From the NCBI GenBank assembly GCA_019635875.1, contig JAHBYP010000006.1:62001-126000 (forward strand): a stretch of DNA of 64,000 nucleotides, given 5' to 3'. The position numbers and the translations under genes are program-made. Below, piece by piece: positions 8,610 to 17,007 of this stretch. A model generated the notes under the pieces. It searched no databases. It saw only the letters and a list, made by a program, of their open reading frames with translations, and was not told the origin of the DNA. This DNA is from Alphaproteobacteria bacterium. Its GTDB lineage: Bacteria > Pseudomonadota > Alphaproteobacteria > Reyranellales > Reyranellaceae. Each line of letters starts with the position of its first letter. Within the stretch, counting starts at the first letter, position 1.

Positions 8610-9005
8610 ATGCCGCACGTGTCCGTCCGTATCAATAATCGCCAGTACGAGATCGCCTGCGCCGAGGGCGAGGAAGAGCGCCTTCTGGCGCTCGCCGCCG
8701 ACCTCGACGAATGCGTGATCGACCTGCGCAAGCAGATCGCCGGCGCACCGGAGATCAAGCTGCTGGTGCTCGGTGCCCTGATGATGGCCGACAAGGCGCG
8801 CGAGGTCGCGGGCCGCGTCGAGCAGGCCGAGATGGAAGCCGCACGCGCCCGCGGCGAGCTTCAGGTGCTGCGCGAGGAGCTCGCCAGCGTGCGCGCCGAG
8901 GCGAGCCGGCGCGCCGCGGCCGAGCCGGAGGTGCGGCTGGAGGATCTGTTCTCCGGCCTCGAGACGCGCATCGAGGGGCTCGCCCGCAAGGTTGCCGCCG
9001 CCTGA
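8610..9005 (+). CDS. zapA: Cell division protein ZapA
   Basis: A 131-residue FtsZ-ring-associated protein. The N-terminal globular part has VSVRINNRQYEIACAEGEEE, the ZapA head signature, then LLALAADLDECV and a C-terminal coiled coil rich in Glu, Ala and Arg (about residues 65-125). ZapA forms dimers and tetramers that cross-link FtsZ filaments. Start ATG 8610 is preferred over the in-frame GTG at 8601 because the family starts directly with the PHVSV strand. It lies 78 bp after the DUF4164 gene and is followed by the 6S RNA, a conserved arrangement. Confidence 0.85.
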   Translation: MPHVSVRINNRQYEIACAEGEEERLLALAADLDECVIDLRKQIAGAPEIKLLVLGALMMADKAREVAGRVEQAEMEAARARGELQVLREELASVRAEASRRAAAEPEVRLEDLFSGLETRIEGLARKVAAA

Positions 9006-9068
9006 TCGGGAGGGCGGGCGCTCGCGGAAGACGTTGTCGCGCCGCGCCTTCGTCCCTACATTGGCAAC

Positions 9069-9235
9069 GGGGCGGAGTGCTGCGCGGTGCGTGGGCCGCA
9101 AGAACCCTGGGGCCAATGCTCTCCTCTAGGGAGCTGTTCCTGGTCTTGACCCTGGTCTCGACCACACGGCGCCCACCTGCGTTTGCAGGCCACAGAGGTT
9201 AAGCCGGGCCTTCACGGCCACCGTGGCGCCGCCCC
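9069..9235 (+). ncRNA. ssrS: 6S RNA
   Basis: The space between zapA and the 5-formyl-THF cyclo-ligase gene is the standard location of 6S RNA, which binds RNA polymerase holoenzyme by mimicking an open promoter. The ends can pair as a closing stem (GGGGCGG 9069-9075 with CCGCCCC 9229-9235). The interior has the family landmarks: GCAAGAACCCTGGGG on the 5' side, a central open region, and CCCACCTGCGTTTGCAGG at about 9172-9188, a hairpin found in alphaproteobacterial 6S RNAs. The length of about 167 nt is usual. The exact 5' and 3' ends are inferred from the stem. Confidence 0.82.
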
Positions 9236-9256
9236 ACCCCTTGCTCGTCGCGGGCA

Positions 9257-9859
9257 ATGACCGACGAACCTCTCCTCCAGCTCAAGCGCGACCTGCGTGT
9301 CGACATGATCGCCCGGCGAGCGGCGATCGCCGACGATGTGCGCGCGCAGGCGCGTGCGGCACTGGTGCGCATCTGGCGGCGCGAGCGGCCGGTGCCGGCG
9401 CGCGAGGGTATCGGCACGGTGCCGGCGATCTCCGCCTTCTGGCCGATGGGCGAGGAGATCGACATCCGCCCGCTGCTGCAGGCCCTGCACGACGATGGCC
9501 ATGCGCTCAGCCTGCCGCGCACGCCCCGGCGCGGCGAGCCGCTGACCTTCCATGCCTGGCGGCCGGGCGATCCGCTGGAACGCGGACCGGTGGGCACCTC
9601 GCAGCCGCCGGCCGCAGCGCCCGTCATCGAGCCCGATGCGCTGATCGTGCCGCTGCTGGCCGTCGATCCCGCCGGCTTCCGGCTGGGCTATGGCGGCGGC
9701 TATTTCGATCGCACGCTGGCGCACCTGCGCGCACGCCGCGCCATCACGGCGATCGGCGTCGCCTTCGAGGTCCAGCGCGTCGCGCGCGTGCCGACAGGTC
9801 CCAATGATGCAAGGCTGGACTTCCTGTTGACGGAGCGTGCGCTGCTCGCCTTCGCCTGA
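9257..9859 (+). CDS. 5-formyltetrahydrofolate cyclo-ligase
   Basis: A 200-residue ATP-dependent enzyme converting 5-formyl-THF to 5,10-methenyl-THF. The signature GFRLGYGGGYFDRTL (residues about 141-155) is the P-loop-like ATP and folate motif. The N-terminal RDLRVDMIARR and the middle FWPMGEEIDIRPLL match the family. It is the fau/ygfA homologue that follows 6S RNA in many proteobacteria. The start codon ATG 9257 lies about 20 bases after the 6S stem, so the two may be processed from one transcript. Confidence 0.9.
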   Translation: MTDEPLLQLKRDLRVDMIARRAAIADDVRAQARAALVRIWRRERPVPAREGIGTVPAISAFWPMGEEIDIRPLLQALHDDGHALSLPRTPRRGEPLTFHAWRPGDPLERGPVGTSQPPAAAPVIEPDALIVPLLAVDPAGFRLGYGGGYFDRTLAHLRARRAITAIGVAFEVQRVARVPTGPNDARLDFLLTERALLAFA

Positions 9860-9868
9860 AGCGCTCCC

Positions 9869-9934
9869 GTCATTCCGAGCGCAGCGAAGAATCCAGATGC
9901 AATCACTGGATTCCTCGCTGTGCTCGGAGTGACA
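9869..9934. repeat. Dispersed palindrome family B copy
   Basis: GTCATTCCGAGCGCAGCGAA is mirrored by TTCCTCGCTGTGCTCGGAGTGACA. It sits directly after the cyclo-ligase stop and can form a long hairpin on either strand. It is a variant member of the family seen at full strength at 30913-30978 and 43216-43279. Confidence 0.8.
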
Positions 9935-10000
9935 GAGTCATTTCGTCCAGGCGGGATGCGCTCTAAGTTGCCAACGCGAAGGATCGTGGGAGAGACGCGC

Positions 10001-11047
10001 ATGGCATCAGGCAAACCCGCCGCGCCGCTGGGCAACGTCGTGGCGCCGCTCGACGAGTGGCTGTCCAAGCAGGCCAGGGAAGAGATCCTCGAGCCTGACC
10101 TGCCGATCGTCGATCCGCACCACCACCTGTGGGATCGCGCCAACCACCGCTACCTGCTCGACGAGCTGCTGGCCGACACCGGCTCGGGCCACAATGTCGT
10201 CGCCACCGTGTTCGTCGACTGCATGGCCTACTACCGCAAGGACGGCCCGCGCGAGATGCGTCCGGTCGGCGAGACCGAGTTCGCCAACGGCGTGGCGGCG
10301 ATGAGCGCCAGCGGCATCTACGGCGACACCCGTGCCTGCGCCGCCATCGTCAGCCATGCCGATCTCACCCTGGGCGCCGGAGCGCGCGCGGTGCTGGAGG
10401 CGCAGATCACCGCCGGCAATGGCCGCTTCCGCGGCATCCGCCACGCCGCCGGCTGGGACGAAAGCCCGCAGATCCGCAACAGCCACACCAACCCGCCCAA
10501 GGGCCTCTACGCCGACAAGGCCTTCCGTGAAGGCTTCGCCCAGCTGGCGCCGCTCGGCGTCTCGTTCGAGGCCTGGCAGTACCATCCGCAACTGTCCGAG
10601 GTGACCGACCTGGCGCGCGCCTTTCCCGATACCTCGATCATCCTCAACCACTGCGGCGGACCGCTCGGCATCGGGCCCTACGCCGGGCGGACCGCAGAGG
10701 TTTATGCGCAATGGCGCAAGGACATCGCCGAGCTGGCAAAGTGCCAGAACGTCACCGTGAAGCTCGGCGGGCTGGGCATGAAGGTCGGCGTCCTCGACCA
10801 TTACGACCGCCCGGTGCCGCCGACCTCGCGCGACATCGCTGACGACTGGAGCCCGTGGATCGAATACTGCATCGATCGATTCGGCGAGGCTCGCTGCATG
10901 TTCGAGAGCAATTTTCCGGTCGACAAGGTATCGACTGGCTACGCCGTGCTGTGGAACGCCTTCAAGCGCCTCGCTTCGGGCGCCTCGGCGGCCGAGAAGA
11001 CGGCGCTTTTCAGCGGCACCGCCGCCCGCGTCTATCGTCTCGACTGA
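10001..11047 (+). CDS. Amidohydrolase 2 family protein (TIM-barrel metal hydrolase)
   Basis: A 348-residue protein of the amidohydrolase-2 family (COG3618-like). The first metal motif is VDPHHHLWD near residue 40. GRFRGIRHAA, FEAWQYHPQ and ILNHCGGPLG (the strand-6 histidine) follow, and FESNFPVDK near the C-terminus carries the catalytic aspartate region. Related proteins act on lactones or decarboxylate aromatic acids, but the substrate cannot be told from sequence alone. Start ATG 10001 has GTGGGAGAGA upstream. It is the first gene of the accessory block that separates the cyclo-ligase gene from the ymdB-like gene. Confidence 0.82.
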   Translation: MASGKPAAPLGNVVAPLDEWLSKQAREEILEPDLPIVDPHHHLWDRANHRYLLDELLADTGSGHNVVATVFVDCMAYYRKDGPREMRPVGETEFANGVAAMSASGIYGDTRACAAIVSHADLTLGAGARAVLEAQITAGNGRFRGIRHAAGWDESPQIRNSHTNPPKGLYADKAFREGFAQLAPLGVSFEAWQYHPQLSEVTDLARAFPDTSIILNHCGGPLGIGPYAGRTAEVYAQWRKDIAELAKCQNVTVKLGGLGMKVGVLDHYDRPVPPTSRDIADDWSPWIEYCIDRFGEARCMFESNFPVDKVSTGYAVLWNAFKRLASGASAAEKTALFSGTAARVYRLD

Positions 11048-11148
11048 CGGCCAGCGTCGCGAGGCCGGTGCCGCGATGGTGAACCGGCTTGAGTTGATCG
11101 TGCGGCCGCCGGCGGGCTGGCATCGCCTCCTCGACGAGGGAGGTGACG

Positions 11149-11589
11149 ATGCCGAGAATCTCTCTGCTTTTCGCGCTGCTGCTCGCGCCGCTGGCGGCGG
11201 TCGCGTCGGAGAACGGCATCGTCGCCGTGCCCAGCCAGCACAGCGTCGCCGACTCGGTGAGCAGGATCGAGGCGGCCGCCAAGGCGCGCGGGCTGACGAT
11301 CTTCGCGCGCATCGACCATTCGGGCGAGGCGAAGAAGGCCGGCCTCGAGATGCGGCCGACGCAGCTGATCGTGCTCGGCAATCCCAAGGGCGGCACGCCC
11401 CTGATGCAGGCCAGGCCGTCGCTGGCCATCGACCTGCCGCTCAAGATCCTCGTCTGGCAGGACGCCGCCGGCACGGTCTGGGCCGGCTACAACGATCCCG
11501 CGATGCTGAAGCAACGCCACGGGCTGAGCGAGGAGCAGGCCAAGCCGCTGGGGGCGGTGGGCGGCCTGATCGCGGTGGCGCTCAAGTAA
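11149..11589 (+). CDS. Exported DUF302 family protein
   Basis: A 146-residue protein with a signal peptide (MPRISLLFALLLAPLAAVAS, cleavage after about residue 20). The mature part matches the DUF302 fold: SVADSVSRIEAAAKARGLTI, FARIDHSGEAKKAGLEM, LIVLGNPKGGTPLM and LPLKILVWQD. The family is periplasmic or cytosolic in different bacteria and has no settled biochemical role. Start ATG 11149 is chosen over the GTG at 11143 because GAGGGAGG lies seven bases before it. It stands alone between the amidohydrolase and the NIPSNAP gene. Confidence 0.78.
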   Translation: MPRISLLFALLLAPLAAVASENGIVAVPSQHSVADSVSRIEAAAKARGLTIFARIDHSGEAKKAGLEMRPTQLIVLGNPKGGTPLMQARPSLAIDLPLKILVWQDAAGTVWAGYNDPAMLKQRHGLSEEQAKPLGAVGGLIAVALK

Positions 11590-11662
11590 GCGCTTCCGTC
11601 GTGCCGGATGTGGTGGTGAAGTGCGCGCCGTTCGCCGCAACAACGGTCGAGGGATCATCGCC

Positions 11663-11992
11663 ATGAGCATCTACGAGCTGCGCGTCTATCGCTGCGTGCC
11701 CGGCCGCCTGCCGGCGCTGCTGAAGCGCTTCGACACCATCACGCTGAAGCTGTGGGAGAAGCACGGCATCAGGCAGGCCGGCTTCTGGACAGTGCTGGTG
11801 GGCGAATCCAACCAGGATCTCTTCTACCTGCTGGAGTGGGATTCGCTGGCGGACCGAGAAACCAGGTGGAACAAGTTCGCGTCCGATCCGGAGTGGCTCG
11901 CCAAGCGCGCCGAGACCGAGAAGGACGGCGCGATCGTCGCCAATGTCAGCAACCAGTTCCTGGCGCCGACCAGCTTCTCATCGGTGAAGTGA
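11663..11992 (+). CDS. NIPSNAP family protein
   Basis: A 109-residue ferredoxin-like (dimeric alpha+beta barrel) protein. The opening YELRVYRCVPGRLPALLKRF and the later GFWTVLVGESNQDLFYLLEW are typical NIPSNAP elements, followed by a WNKFASDPEW helix. Bacterial members are small stand-alone domains of unknown enzymatic role. Start ATG 11663 was chosen because the family begins with M-x-Y-E-L-R. A family B palindrome lies directly downstream. Confidence 0.8.
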   Translation: MSIYELRVYRCVPGRLPALLKRFDTITLKLWEKHGIRQAGFWTVLVGESNQDLFYLLEWDSLADRETRWNKFASDPEWLAKRAETEKDGAIVANVSNQFLAPTSFSSVK

Positions 11993-12000
11993 CCCGAAGG

Positions 12001-12064
12001 GTCATCCCGAGTTAAGCGAGGGATCTCCTATAGCGAGGAGACTCCTCGCTGCGCTCAGAATGAC
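12001..12064. repeat. Dispersed palindrome family B, degenerate copy
   Basis: GTCATCCCGAGTTAAGCGAG at the left pairs imperfectly with CTCCTCGCTGCGCTCAGAATGAC at the right. It lies between the convergent NIPSNAP and yqhA genes. Confidence 0.7.
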
Positions 12065-12077
12065 GGAGAAGCCCAGC

Positions 12078-12644
12078 TCAGTGCCCCGTCACCTTGCCTG
12101 CGGCCGGCGGGGTGTAGGTCAGCCGGTCGACATAGGCGATGCCGATCGCCGAGGCGATGAAGGCGAGGTGGATCAGCGTCTGCCACATCACCGCCTGCTC
12201 GGTGAAGTTCGCCTTGGGCCCGCCCAGGGCGCCGGCCTCGATGAAGGTGCGCAGCAGATGGATCGAGGAGATGCCGATGATCGCCATCGCCAGCTTGATC
12301 TTCAGCACGCTGGCGTTGACGTGGCTCAGCCATTCCGGCTGGTCGGGATGACCCTGCAGCCGCAGGCGCGAGACGAAGGTCTCATAGCCGCCGACGATCA
12401 CCATGATCAGCAGGTTGGAGATCATCACCACGTCGATCAGGCCCAGCACGACCAGCATGATCTGCTGCTCGTTGATGGTCATTGCCGTGGCCACCAGGTG
12501 CCACAGTTCCTTGACGAACAGGAACACGTAGACGCCCTGGGCGACGATCAGCCCGAGATAGAGCGGCAGCTGCAGCCAGCGCGAGCTGAAGATCAGCGCC
12601 GGCAGGATGGCGAGGCGGGGGCGGTCGTGTTGCGGGTCGGCCAT
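12078..12644 (-). CDS. yqhA: YqhA / UPF0114 family inner-membrane protein
   Basis: A 188-residue membrane protein with four hydrophobic segments: around [56 protein letters not shown] and [19 protein letters not shown]. The [14 protein letters not shown] start and the [15 protein letters not shown] core are diagnostic of UPF0114. The function is unknown, although distant similarity to small ion channels has been suggested for the family. It is transcribed toward the NIPSNAP gene and divergent from the TauD-like gene. Confidence 0.85.
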   Translation of the reverse strand: MADPQHDRPRLAILPALIFSSRWLQLPLYLGLIVAQGVYVFLFVKELWHLVATAMTINEQQIMLVVLGLIDVVMISNLLIMVIVGGYETFVSRLRLQGHPDQPEWLSHVNASVLKIKLAMAIIGISSIHLLRTFIEAGALGGPKANFTEQAVMWQTLIHLAFIASAIGIAYVDRLTYTPPAAGKVTGH

Positions 12645-12749
12645 GGAGTCCGTCGAGGGGTTGGTTGCGGCGCAACATCAGGGGCGGCGCGGGCAATTTC
12701 AAGGCGCGAGTGGCTTGTCTTCGGGCCATGAACGCGCGAGCCTTGGGAT

Positions 12750-13640
12750 ATGACGCTCAGCATCATTCCCCGCGACCCCGCCCGCCCGGACTTCGCCGGT
12801 GAAGTCCGAGGCATCGACCTGCGCAGGAAGCTGACGCCCGAAGAGGTCGCGGCGGTTTCCGCCGGCATGGACCGTTACGCCGTGCTGGTGTTCCGCGGCC
12901 AGGACATCGACGACGAGCAGCAGCTCGCCTTCAGCCGCAATTTCGGGCCGATGGAGACGGCGACCGGCGACATCGCCAGGGCCGAGGATCGCCGGCTGAG
13001 CATGGACGTCAACGACATCTCCAACCTCGACAAGCACGGCAACGTCTTGGCGCGCGACGACCGCAAGCGGCTGTTCAGCCTCGGCAACATGCTCTGGCAC
13101 TCCGATTCCTCGTTCAAGGCGACGCCGGCGAAGTATTCGGCGCTGTCGGCGCGGGTGATTCCCGAAAGCGGCGGCGACACCGAGTTTGCCGACATGCGCG
13201 CGGCGTGGGACGCGCTCGACCAGGAGACCAGGGAGCTGGTGCGCGACATGGTGACGGTGCACAGCCAGATCTTCTCGCGCGGCATCCTGGGCTTCACCGA
13301 CTTTACCGAGGAGGAGCGGGTGAAGTGGGCGCCGGTGCGCCAGCGCCTGGTGCGCCGTCACGAGTCGAGCGGCCGGCTGTCGCTCTATCTCTCGGCGCAT
13401 ATCGGCGGCATCGAGGGCTGGCCGGTGCCCGAGGCGCGCGCGCTGATTCGCGACCTGACCGAGCACGCCACGCAGCGCCAGTTCGTCTACACCCATGTCT
13501 GGCGGCCGCACGACCTGGTGATGTGGGACAATCGCGCGACGATGCATCGTGCGCGGCGTTACGACGCCACCAAGGTGCGCGACCTGCACCGTACCACCAA
13601 CGCCGACAGCGCGCCGACGCTGGCGCAGCCGGGCCCGTGA
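12750..13640 (+). CDS. TauD/TfdA-family alpha-ketoglutarate dioxygenase
   Basis: A 296-residue non-heme Fe(II)/2-oxoglutarate dioxygenase. The iron triad is visible as WHSDSSF (H-x-D, about residues 116-118) and the distal histidine in NRATMHRARRYD (about residue 266), with the 2-oxoglutarate arginine in VRDLHRTT. DFAGEVRGIDLRRKLT at the N-terminus is typical of the TfdA subgroup (2,4-D dioxygenase-like). Substrates of this family are sulfonates, aryloxyacids or carnitine-like compounds; which one applies here is not shown. Start ATG 12750 fits the family length. Confidence 0.85.
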   Translation: MTLSIIPRDPARPDFAGEVRGIDLRRKLTPEEVAAVSAGMDRYAVLVFRGQDIDDEQQLAFSRNFGPMETATGDIARAEDRRLSMDVNDISNLDKHGNVLARDDRKRLFSLGNMLWHSDSSFKATPAKYSALSARVIPESGGDTEFADMRAAWDALDQETRELVRDMVTVHSQIFSRGILGFTDFTEEERVKWAPVRQRLVRRHESSGRLSLYLSAHIGGIEGWPVPEARALIRDLTEHATQRQFVYTHVWRPHDLVMWDNRATMHRARRYDATKVRDLHRTTNADSAPTLAQPGP

Positions 13641-13660
13641 CGAGTCGCAGGAGCATCGCC

Positions 13661-14074
13661 ATGCGCTCCGTCCGCTTCGTCGTTCTCGCCCTGCTGGCGC
13701 TGTGGCCGCTTGCCCTGCCGGCGCCGGCGGCGGCGCAGGCCCTGAACTTCCCTGACGGCAGCTTCGCCTCGCCGGGCGCGTTCATCGTCGGCTCATGGAA
13801 GTGGGAGCGGCAGGAACCGCGCCAGACGGTGATGATGCGCTTCGAACCGGGCGGCGGATTCTTCTTCCACAACCTGACCAACGGCCTGCAGCACCACGGC
13901 AGCTACAGCGCCAGCGGCGCCGGCCTGCATCTCAACATCACCCGCAGCTGCGAGGACAACGGAGCGCGTTGCGCCAGTCGCTCGCCGCCGATGGTGGTGA
14001 ACTACAACCTCACACCGGTCAGCGCCGGCGTCTTCATGTCGGAGACCGAGCGCTGGGAACGGCAGGCGAAGTAG
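13661..14074 (+). CDS. Exported protein of unknown function
   Basis: A 137-residue protein with a clear signal peptide (MRSVRFVVLALLALWPLALP, cleavage near AAAQA at about residue 26). The mature part is about 110 residues and looks like a small beta-rich domain: FIVGSWKWERQEPR, VMMRFEPGGGFFFHNL and HGSYSASGAGLHLNI. Two cysteines (SCEDNGARC) could form a disulfide. The pattern recalls lipocalin-like 'copper resistance/META' style domains, but I cannot name the family. It follows the dioxygenase by 20 bp and precedes the metallopeptidase by 10 bp, so it may be cotranscribed. Confidence 0.65.
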   Translation: MRSVRFVVLALLALWPLALPAPAAAQALNFPDGSFASPGAFIVGSWKWERQEPRQTVMMRFEPGGGFFFHNLTNGLQHHGSYSASGAGLHLNITRSCEDNGARCASRSPPMVVNYNLTPVSAGVFMSETERWERQAK

Positions 14075-14084
14075 GATCGCTGGG

Positions 14085-15113
14085 GTGGCTCGTCGTCATT
14101 TTCCCTGGGCGCGCCTGCCCGACGATGAGCTGCTGAAGCTCCGCCTCAAGGACCTCAAGGTCCGTATCGAAGGCACCTGGCTGGAGTACTGCCTGAACGA
14201 GCTGCACGGCGAGCTCGAGCAGCGCGGCATCGGCATCAGGCCGCATGCCTGGATCTCCGACGAGTGGTTCAGCCCGGACACCACGCCGGGCATCGCCATC
14301 CCGTTCTACCTCGCCCATCCCCGTCTGATGCGGCTGGAGCGGCGCAAGATCATCGACGTCGAGGGCGGCACCATCCCGGAGTGCATGAAGATCCTGCGCC
14401 ACGAGGCGGGCCACGTCGTGCGCCACGCCTACCAGCTCAACCGCCGCCGCCGCTGGCAGGAGCTGTTCGGGCCCTCGACCACGCGCTACCCGAAATATTA
14501 CCGGCCCAATCCGGCGAGCAAGAACTACGTCCAGCATCTGCGCCTGTGGTACGCGCAGAGCCATCCCGATGAGGATTTCGCCGAGACCTTCGCGGTGTGG
14601 CTGCGGCCGCGCTCGGACTGGCGGCGGCGCTACGCCGACTGGCCGGCGCTCAGGAAGCTGGAATACGTCGACGAGCTGATGACGATGATCGCCGACGAAC
14701 GGCCGATCCTGACCAAGCGGCTCAAGGTCGAGCCGCTGAGCCGCAACACGCGCACGCTGGAGGAGCACTACCGCAACAAGCAGGCGCTCTATGTCGTCGA
14801 CACGCCCAAGACCTACGACCGCGACCTCACGCGCATCTTCTCGAGCGATCCCCGGCACGCGCGCTCCGAGGCGGCGTCGAGCTTCATCCGCCACCACCGC
14901 GCCGAGATCCGCCAGCTGGTCGCCAAATGGACCGGCGAGTACCAGCTCACGCTCGACGCCGTGCTCGACGCCATGATCGATCGCTGCCGCGAGCTCAGGC
15001 TGCGCGCGGTGGGCTCCAAGCGCCAGCTCAAGACCGACTTCACCGTGCTGCTCACTGCGCGTGCCGTGCACTCGCTCTACAGCCCCTCCCGCCGCGAATG
15101 GATCGCGATGTGA
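14085..15113 (+). CDS. Putative zinc-dependent metallopeptidase
   Basis: A 342-residue cytosolic protein (no signal peptide). It has a zincin motif HEAGHVVRHAY near residue 106 and a downstream DEDFAETFAVWL near residue 164 that would supply the third zinc ligand (glutamate). It contains many Arg/Tyr-rich helices, with YPKYYRPNPASKNYVQHL between the two motifs. I place it with uncharacterised putative zinc-binding metallopeptidases. The start is GTG at 14085. The next gene (15304) is an ATP-grasp ligase of the D-Ala-D-Ala type, and the pairing suggests a joint step, for example on a peptide, but the substrate is unknown. Confidence 0.65.
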   Translation: MARRHFPWARLPDDELLKLRLKDLKVRIEGTWLEYCLNELHGELEQRGIGIRPHAWISDEWFSPDTTPGIAIPFYLAHPRLMRLERRKIIDVEGGTIPECMKILRHEAGHVVRHAYQLNRRRRWQELFGPSTTRYPKYYRPNPASKNYVQHLRLWYAQSHPDEDFAETFAVWLRPRSDWRRRYADWPALRKLEYVDELMTMIADERPILTKRLKVEPLSRNTRTLEEHYRNKQALYVVDTPKTYDRDLTRIFSSDPRHARSEAASSFIRHHRAEIRQLVAKWTGEYQLTLDAVLDAMIDRCRELRLRAVGSKRQLKTDFTVLLTARAVHSLYSPSRREWIAM

Positions 15114-15129
15114 CGACGACCGAGACATA

Positions 15130-15293
15130 CCTTCCCCCGCTGGCGGGGGAAGTTGGCGCGAAGCGCCGGATGGGGGTGGACAGGGGCCGCGGACGGCCCC
15201 GGGGTGCCACAACTCCACCGGATGCGGCTGACCGCCATACCGCCACTCCCATCCGCCCTTCGGACACCTTCCCCCGCGGAGCGGGGGAAGGTA
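15130..15293. repeat. Dispersed palindrome family A, long variant
   Basis: CTTCCCCCGCTGGCGGGGGAAG forms the left hairpin and CCTTCCCCCGCGGAGCGGGG the right one. Between them are about 110 bases with their own inverted sequence (GGGGCCGCGGACGGCCCC). It lies between the metallopeptidase and ATP-grasp genes, so it separates two possibly linked genes within one transcript. Confidence 0.8.
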
Positions 15294-15303
15294 GGGGCGG
15301 ATC

Positions 15304-16326
15304 ATGAAACGCCTGCGCATCATCGTTCTGATGCACCCCGACCTGGTACCGCCGGAGAAGCTCGACGGCATCGACCGGGAAACGGCGCCGTGGAAGACCG
15401 AGTACGATGTCGTCAGCACGCTGCGCGCGGCCGGCCACGATGTGCAGGCGCTGGGCGTGCAGCACGAGCTGCGGCCGATCCGCGAGGCCACCGACTCGTT
15501 CAAGCCGCACGTCGTCTTCAACCTGCTGGAGCAGTTCCACGGCGAGACCGCCTACGACCAGAACGTCGCCTCGTATCTCGAGCTGGCACGCGTGCCCTAT
15601 ACCGGTTGCAACCCGCGCGGCCTGATGATCGCGCGCGGCAAGGACCTGTCGAAGAAGCTGCTGACCTATCATCGCATCCCGGTGCCGGCCTTCGCCGTCT
15701 TCCCGCGCAATCGCAAGGTCAAGCGGCCCAAGCGGCTGCAGCTGCCGCTGATCGTCAAGAGCCTGAGCGAGGACGCCTCGGTCGGCATCGCCCAGGCCTC
15801 GGTGGTCGACAGCGACGAGAAGCTGGCCGAGCGCGTCGCCTTCATCCACGAGCGCATCGGCACCGACGCCATCGCCGAGCAGTACATCGAGGGCCGCGAG
15901 CTCTATGTCGGCGTGCTGGGCGGCGCCGGCCGCCTGCACGTGCTGCCGGTGTGGGAGATGGAGTTCGGCGACCTGCCGGCCGGCGCCATCAACATCGCCA
16001 CCGCCAAGGTGAAGTTCGATCCCAAGTACCAGCAGCGCCGCGGCATCGTGCAGGGACCGGCCAAGGACCTGACGCCCGAGCAGACGCTGCGCATCCAGCG
16101 CATCGTCAAGCGCATCTGCCGCGTGCTGGTGCTCGACGGCTACGTGCGCATCGACTTCCGGCTGAGCGCCGAGGGCGTGCCGTACTTCATCGAGGCCAAC
16201 CCCAACCCCGAGATCGCGCTCGGCGAGGAATTCGCCGAGGCGGCACTGCACGGCGGCATGGCGTATCCGGTGCTGCTGCAGCGCATCGTCGCGCTCGGCA
16301 TGCGTCGCGGTATCGCGGTGGGCTGA
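15304..16326 (+). CDS. ATP-grasp ligase related to D-alanine--D-alanine ligase
   Basis: A 340-residue ATP-grasp protein. The N-terminal domain has KPHVVFNLLEQFHGETAYDQ (the Ddl substrate loop with FNL.E) and YTGCNPRGLMIARGKDL. The ATP-grasp part has LPLIVKSLSEDASVGIAQ (phosphate loop), EQYIEGRELYVGVLG, and the metal-binding end VRIDFRLSAEGVPYFIEANP. It is not close enough to housekeeping Ddl to be named so, because the loop after the first domain is shorter and basic. It probably ligates amino acids or peptides. It follows the metallopeptidase gene across a palindrome and both read in the same direction. Confidence 0.78.
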   Translation: MKRLRIIVLMHPDLVPPEKLDGIDRETAPWKTEYDVVSTLRAAGHDVQALGVQHELRPIREATDSFKPHVVFNLLEQFHGETAYDQNVASYLELARVPYTGCNPRGLMIARGKDLSKKLLTYHRIPVPAFAVFPRNRKVKRPKRLQLPLIVKSLSEDASVGIAQASVVDSDEKLAERVAFIHERIGTDAIAEQYIEGRELYVGVLGGAGRLHVLPVWEMEFGDLPAGAINIATAKVKFDPKYQQRRGIVQGPAKDLTPEQTLRIQRIVKRICRVLVLDGYVRIDFRLSAEGVPYFIEANPNPEIALGEEFAEAALHGGMAYPVLLQRIVALGMRRGIAVG

Positions 16327-16337
16327 CCCAGTCTCCT

Positions 16338-16401
16338 GTCATCCCGAGCGTAGCGAGGGATCTATGACAGCCCTGGATCCCTCGCTACGCTCGGGATGAC
16401 A
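16338..16401. repeat. Dispersed palindrome family B copy
   Basis: GTCATCCCGAGCGTAGCGAG and its inverted partner CTCGCTACGCTCGGGATGAC are perfectly complementary, including a compensated change (GTAGC/GCTAC) against other copies. It lies between the ATP-grasp and GST genes. Paired changes in the two arms point to selection on, or gene conversion of, the hairpin. Confidence 0.85.
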
Positions 16402-16422
16402 GGGATGACTTCAGGAGCAACC

Positions 16423-17007
16423 ATGCTCACGCTCTATTTCTGCCCGGGCACCAGTTCGATGGCGCCGCACATAGCGCTGCACGAGGTCGGCGCGCCGTTC
16501 GAGACCCAGGTGATCTCGCTGCGCCAGAAGACCAACCGCACGCCGGAGTATCTGGCGATCAATCCCGAGGGCAAGGTGCCGACCCTGCTGGTCGACGGAA
16601 TGCCGCTGACCGAGGTCGCGGCGATCCTGTTCTATCTCGCCAGGCGCTTCCCCGAGGCGAACCTGCTGCCCAAGGACGACCTCGAGGCCGAGGCGCAGGC
16701 GGTGTCGTGGATGTCGTTCATCGCCGCGACCGTGCACCCCGCGCGCCGCCAGGGCCTGGAGCACGCGCGCACCGTCTACGCCGTCGTCGACAGGCGGCTG
16801 GGCGATCGCAGCTGGGCGCTGGGCGATCGCTTCTCGATCGCCGACATCCATCTCTTCCGCCTGTTCTGGCGCTTCCGCAACTCGCTCAACCCCGAGCCCG
16901 GCGCGTTTCCCAACCTCGTCGCGCACTACGATCGCATGATGGCGCGGCCGGCGGTGAGGAAGACGATCGAAGTCGAATCGGCGGTCGGCTACGAGCTGCC
17001 GCCGTGA
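16423..17007 (+). CDS. Glutathione S-transferase family protein
   Basis: A 194-residue GST. The thioredoxin-like N-terminal domain has LYFCPGTSSMAPHIALHE (CPGSxS-type beta-class start), GKVPTLLVDGMPLTE (cis-proline plus glutathione-binding loop) and AAILFYLARRFP. The C-terminal helical domain includes WALGDRFSIADIHLFRLF, the conserved hydrophobic-staple region. Start ATG 16423 has CAGGAG upstream. Its stop overlaps the start of the next gene as GTGA. The glutathione-conjugated substrate is unknown. Confidence 0.88.
   Translation: MLTLYFCPGTSSMAPHIALHEVGAPFETQVISLRQKTNRTPEYLAINPEGKVPTLLVDGMPLTEVAAILFYLARRFPEANLLPKDDLEAEAQAVSWMSFIAATVHPARRQGLEHARTVYAVVDRRLGDRSWALGDRFSIADIHLFRLFWRFRNSLNPEPGAFPNLVAHYDRMMARPAVRKTIEVESAVGYELPP

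Noticed and set aside
9869..9934. Family B palindromes considered as simple intrinsic terminators
   Set aside because: No T-run follows the stems, and copies also occur inside operons and between divergent genes.
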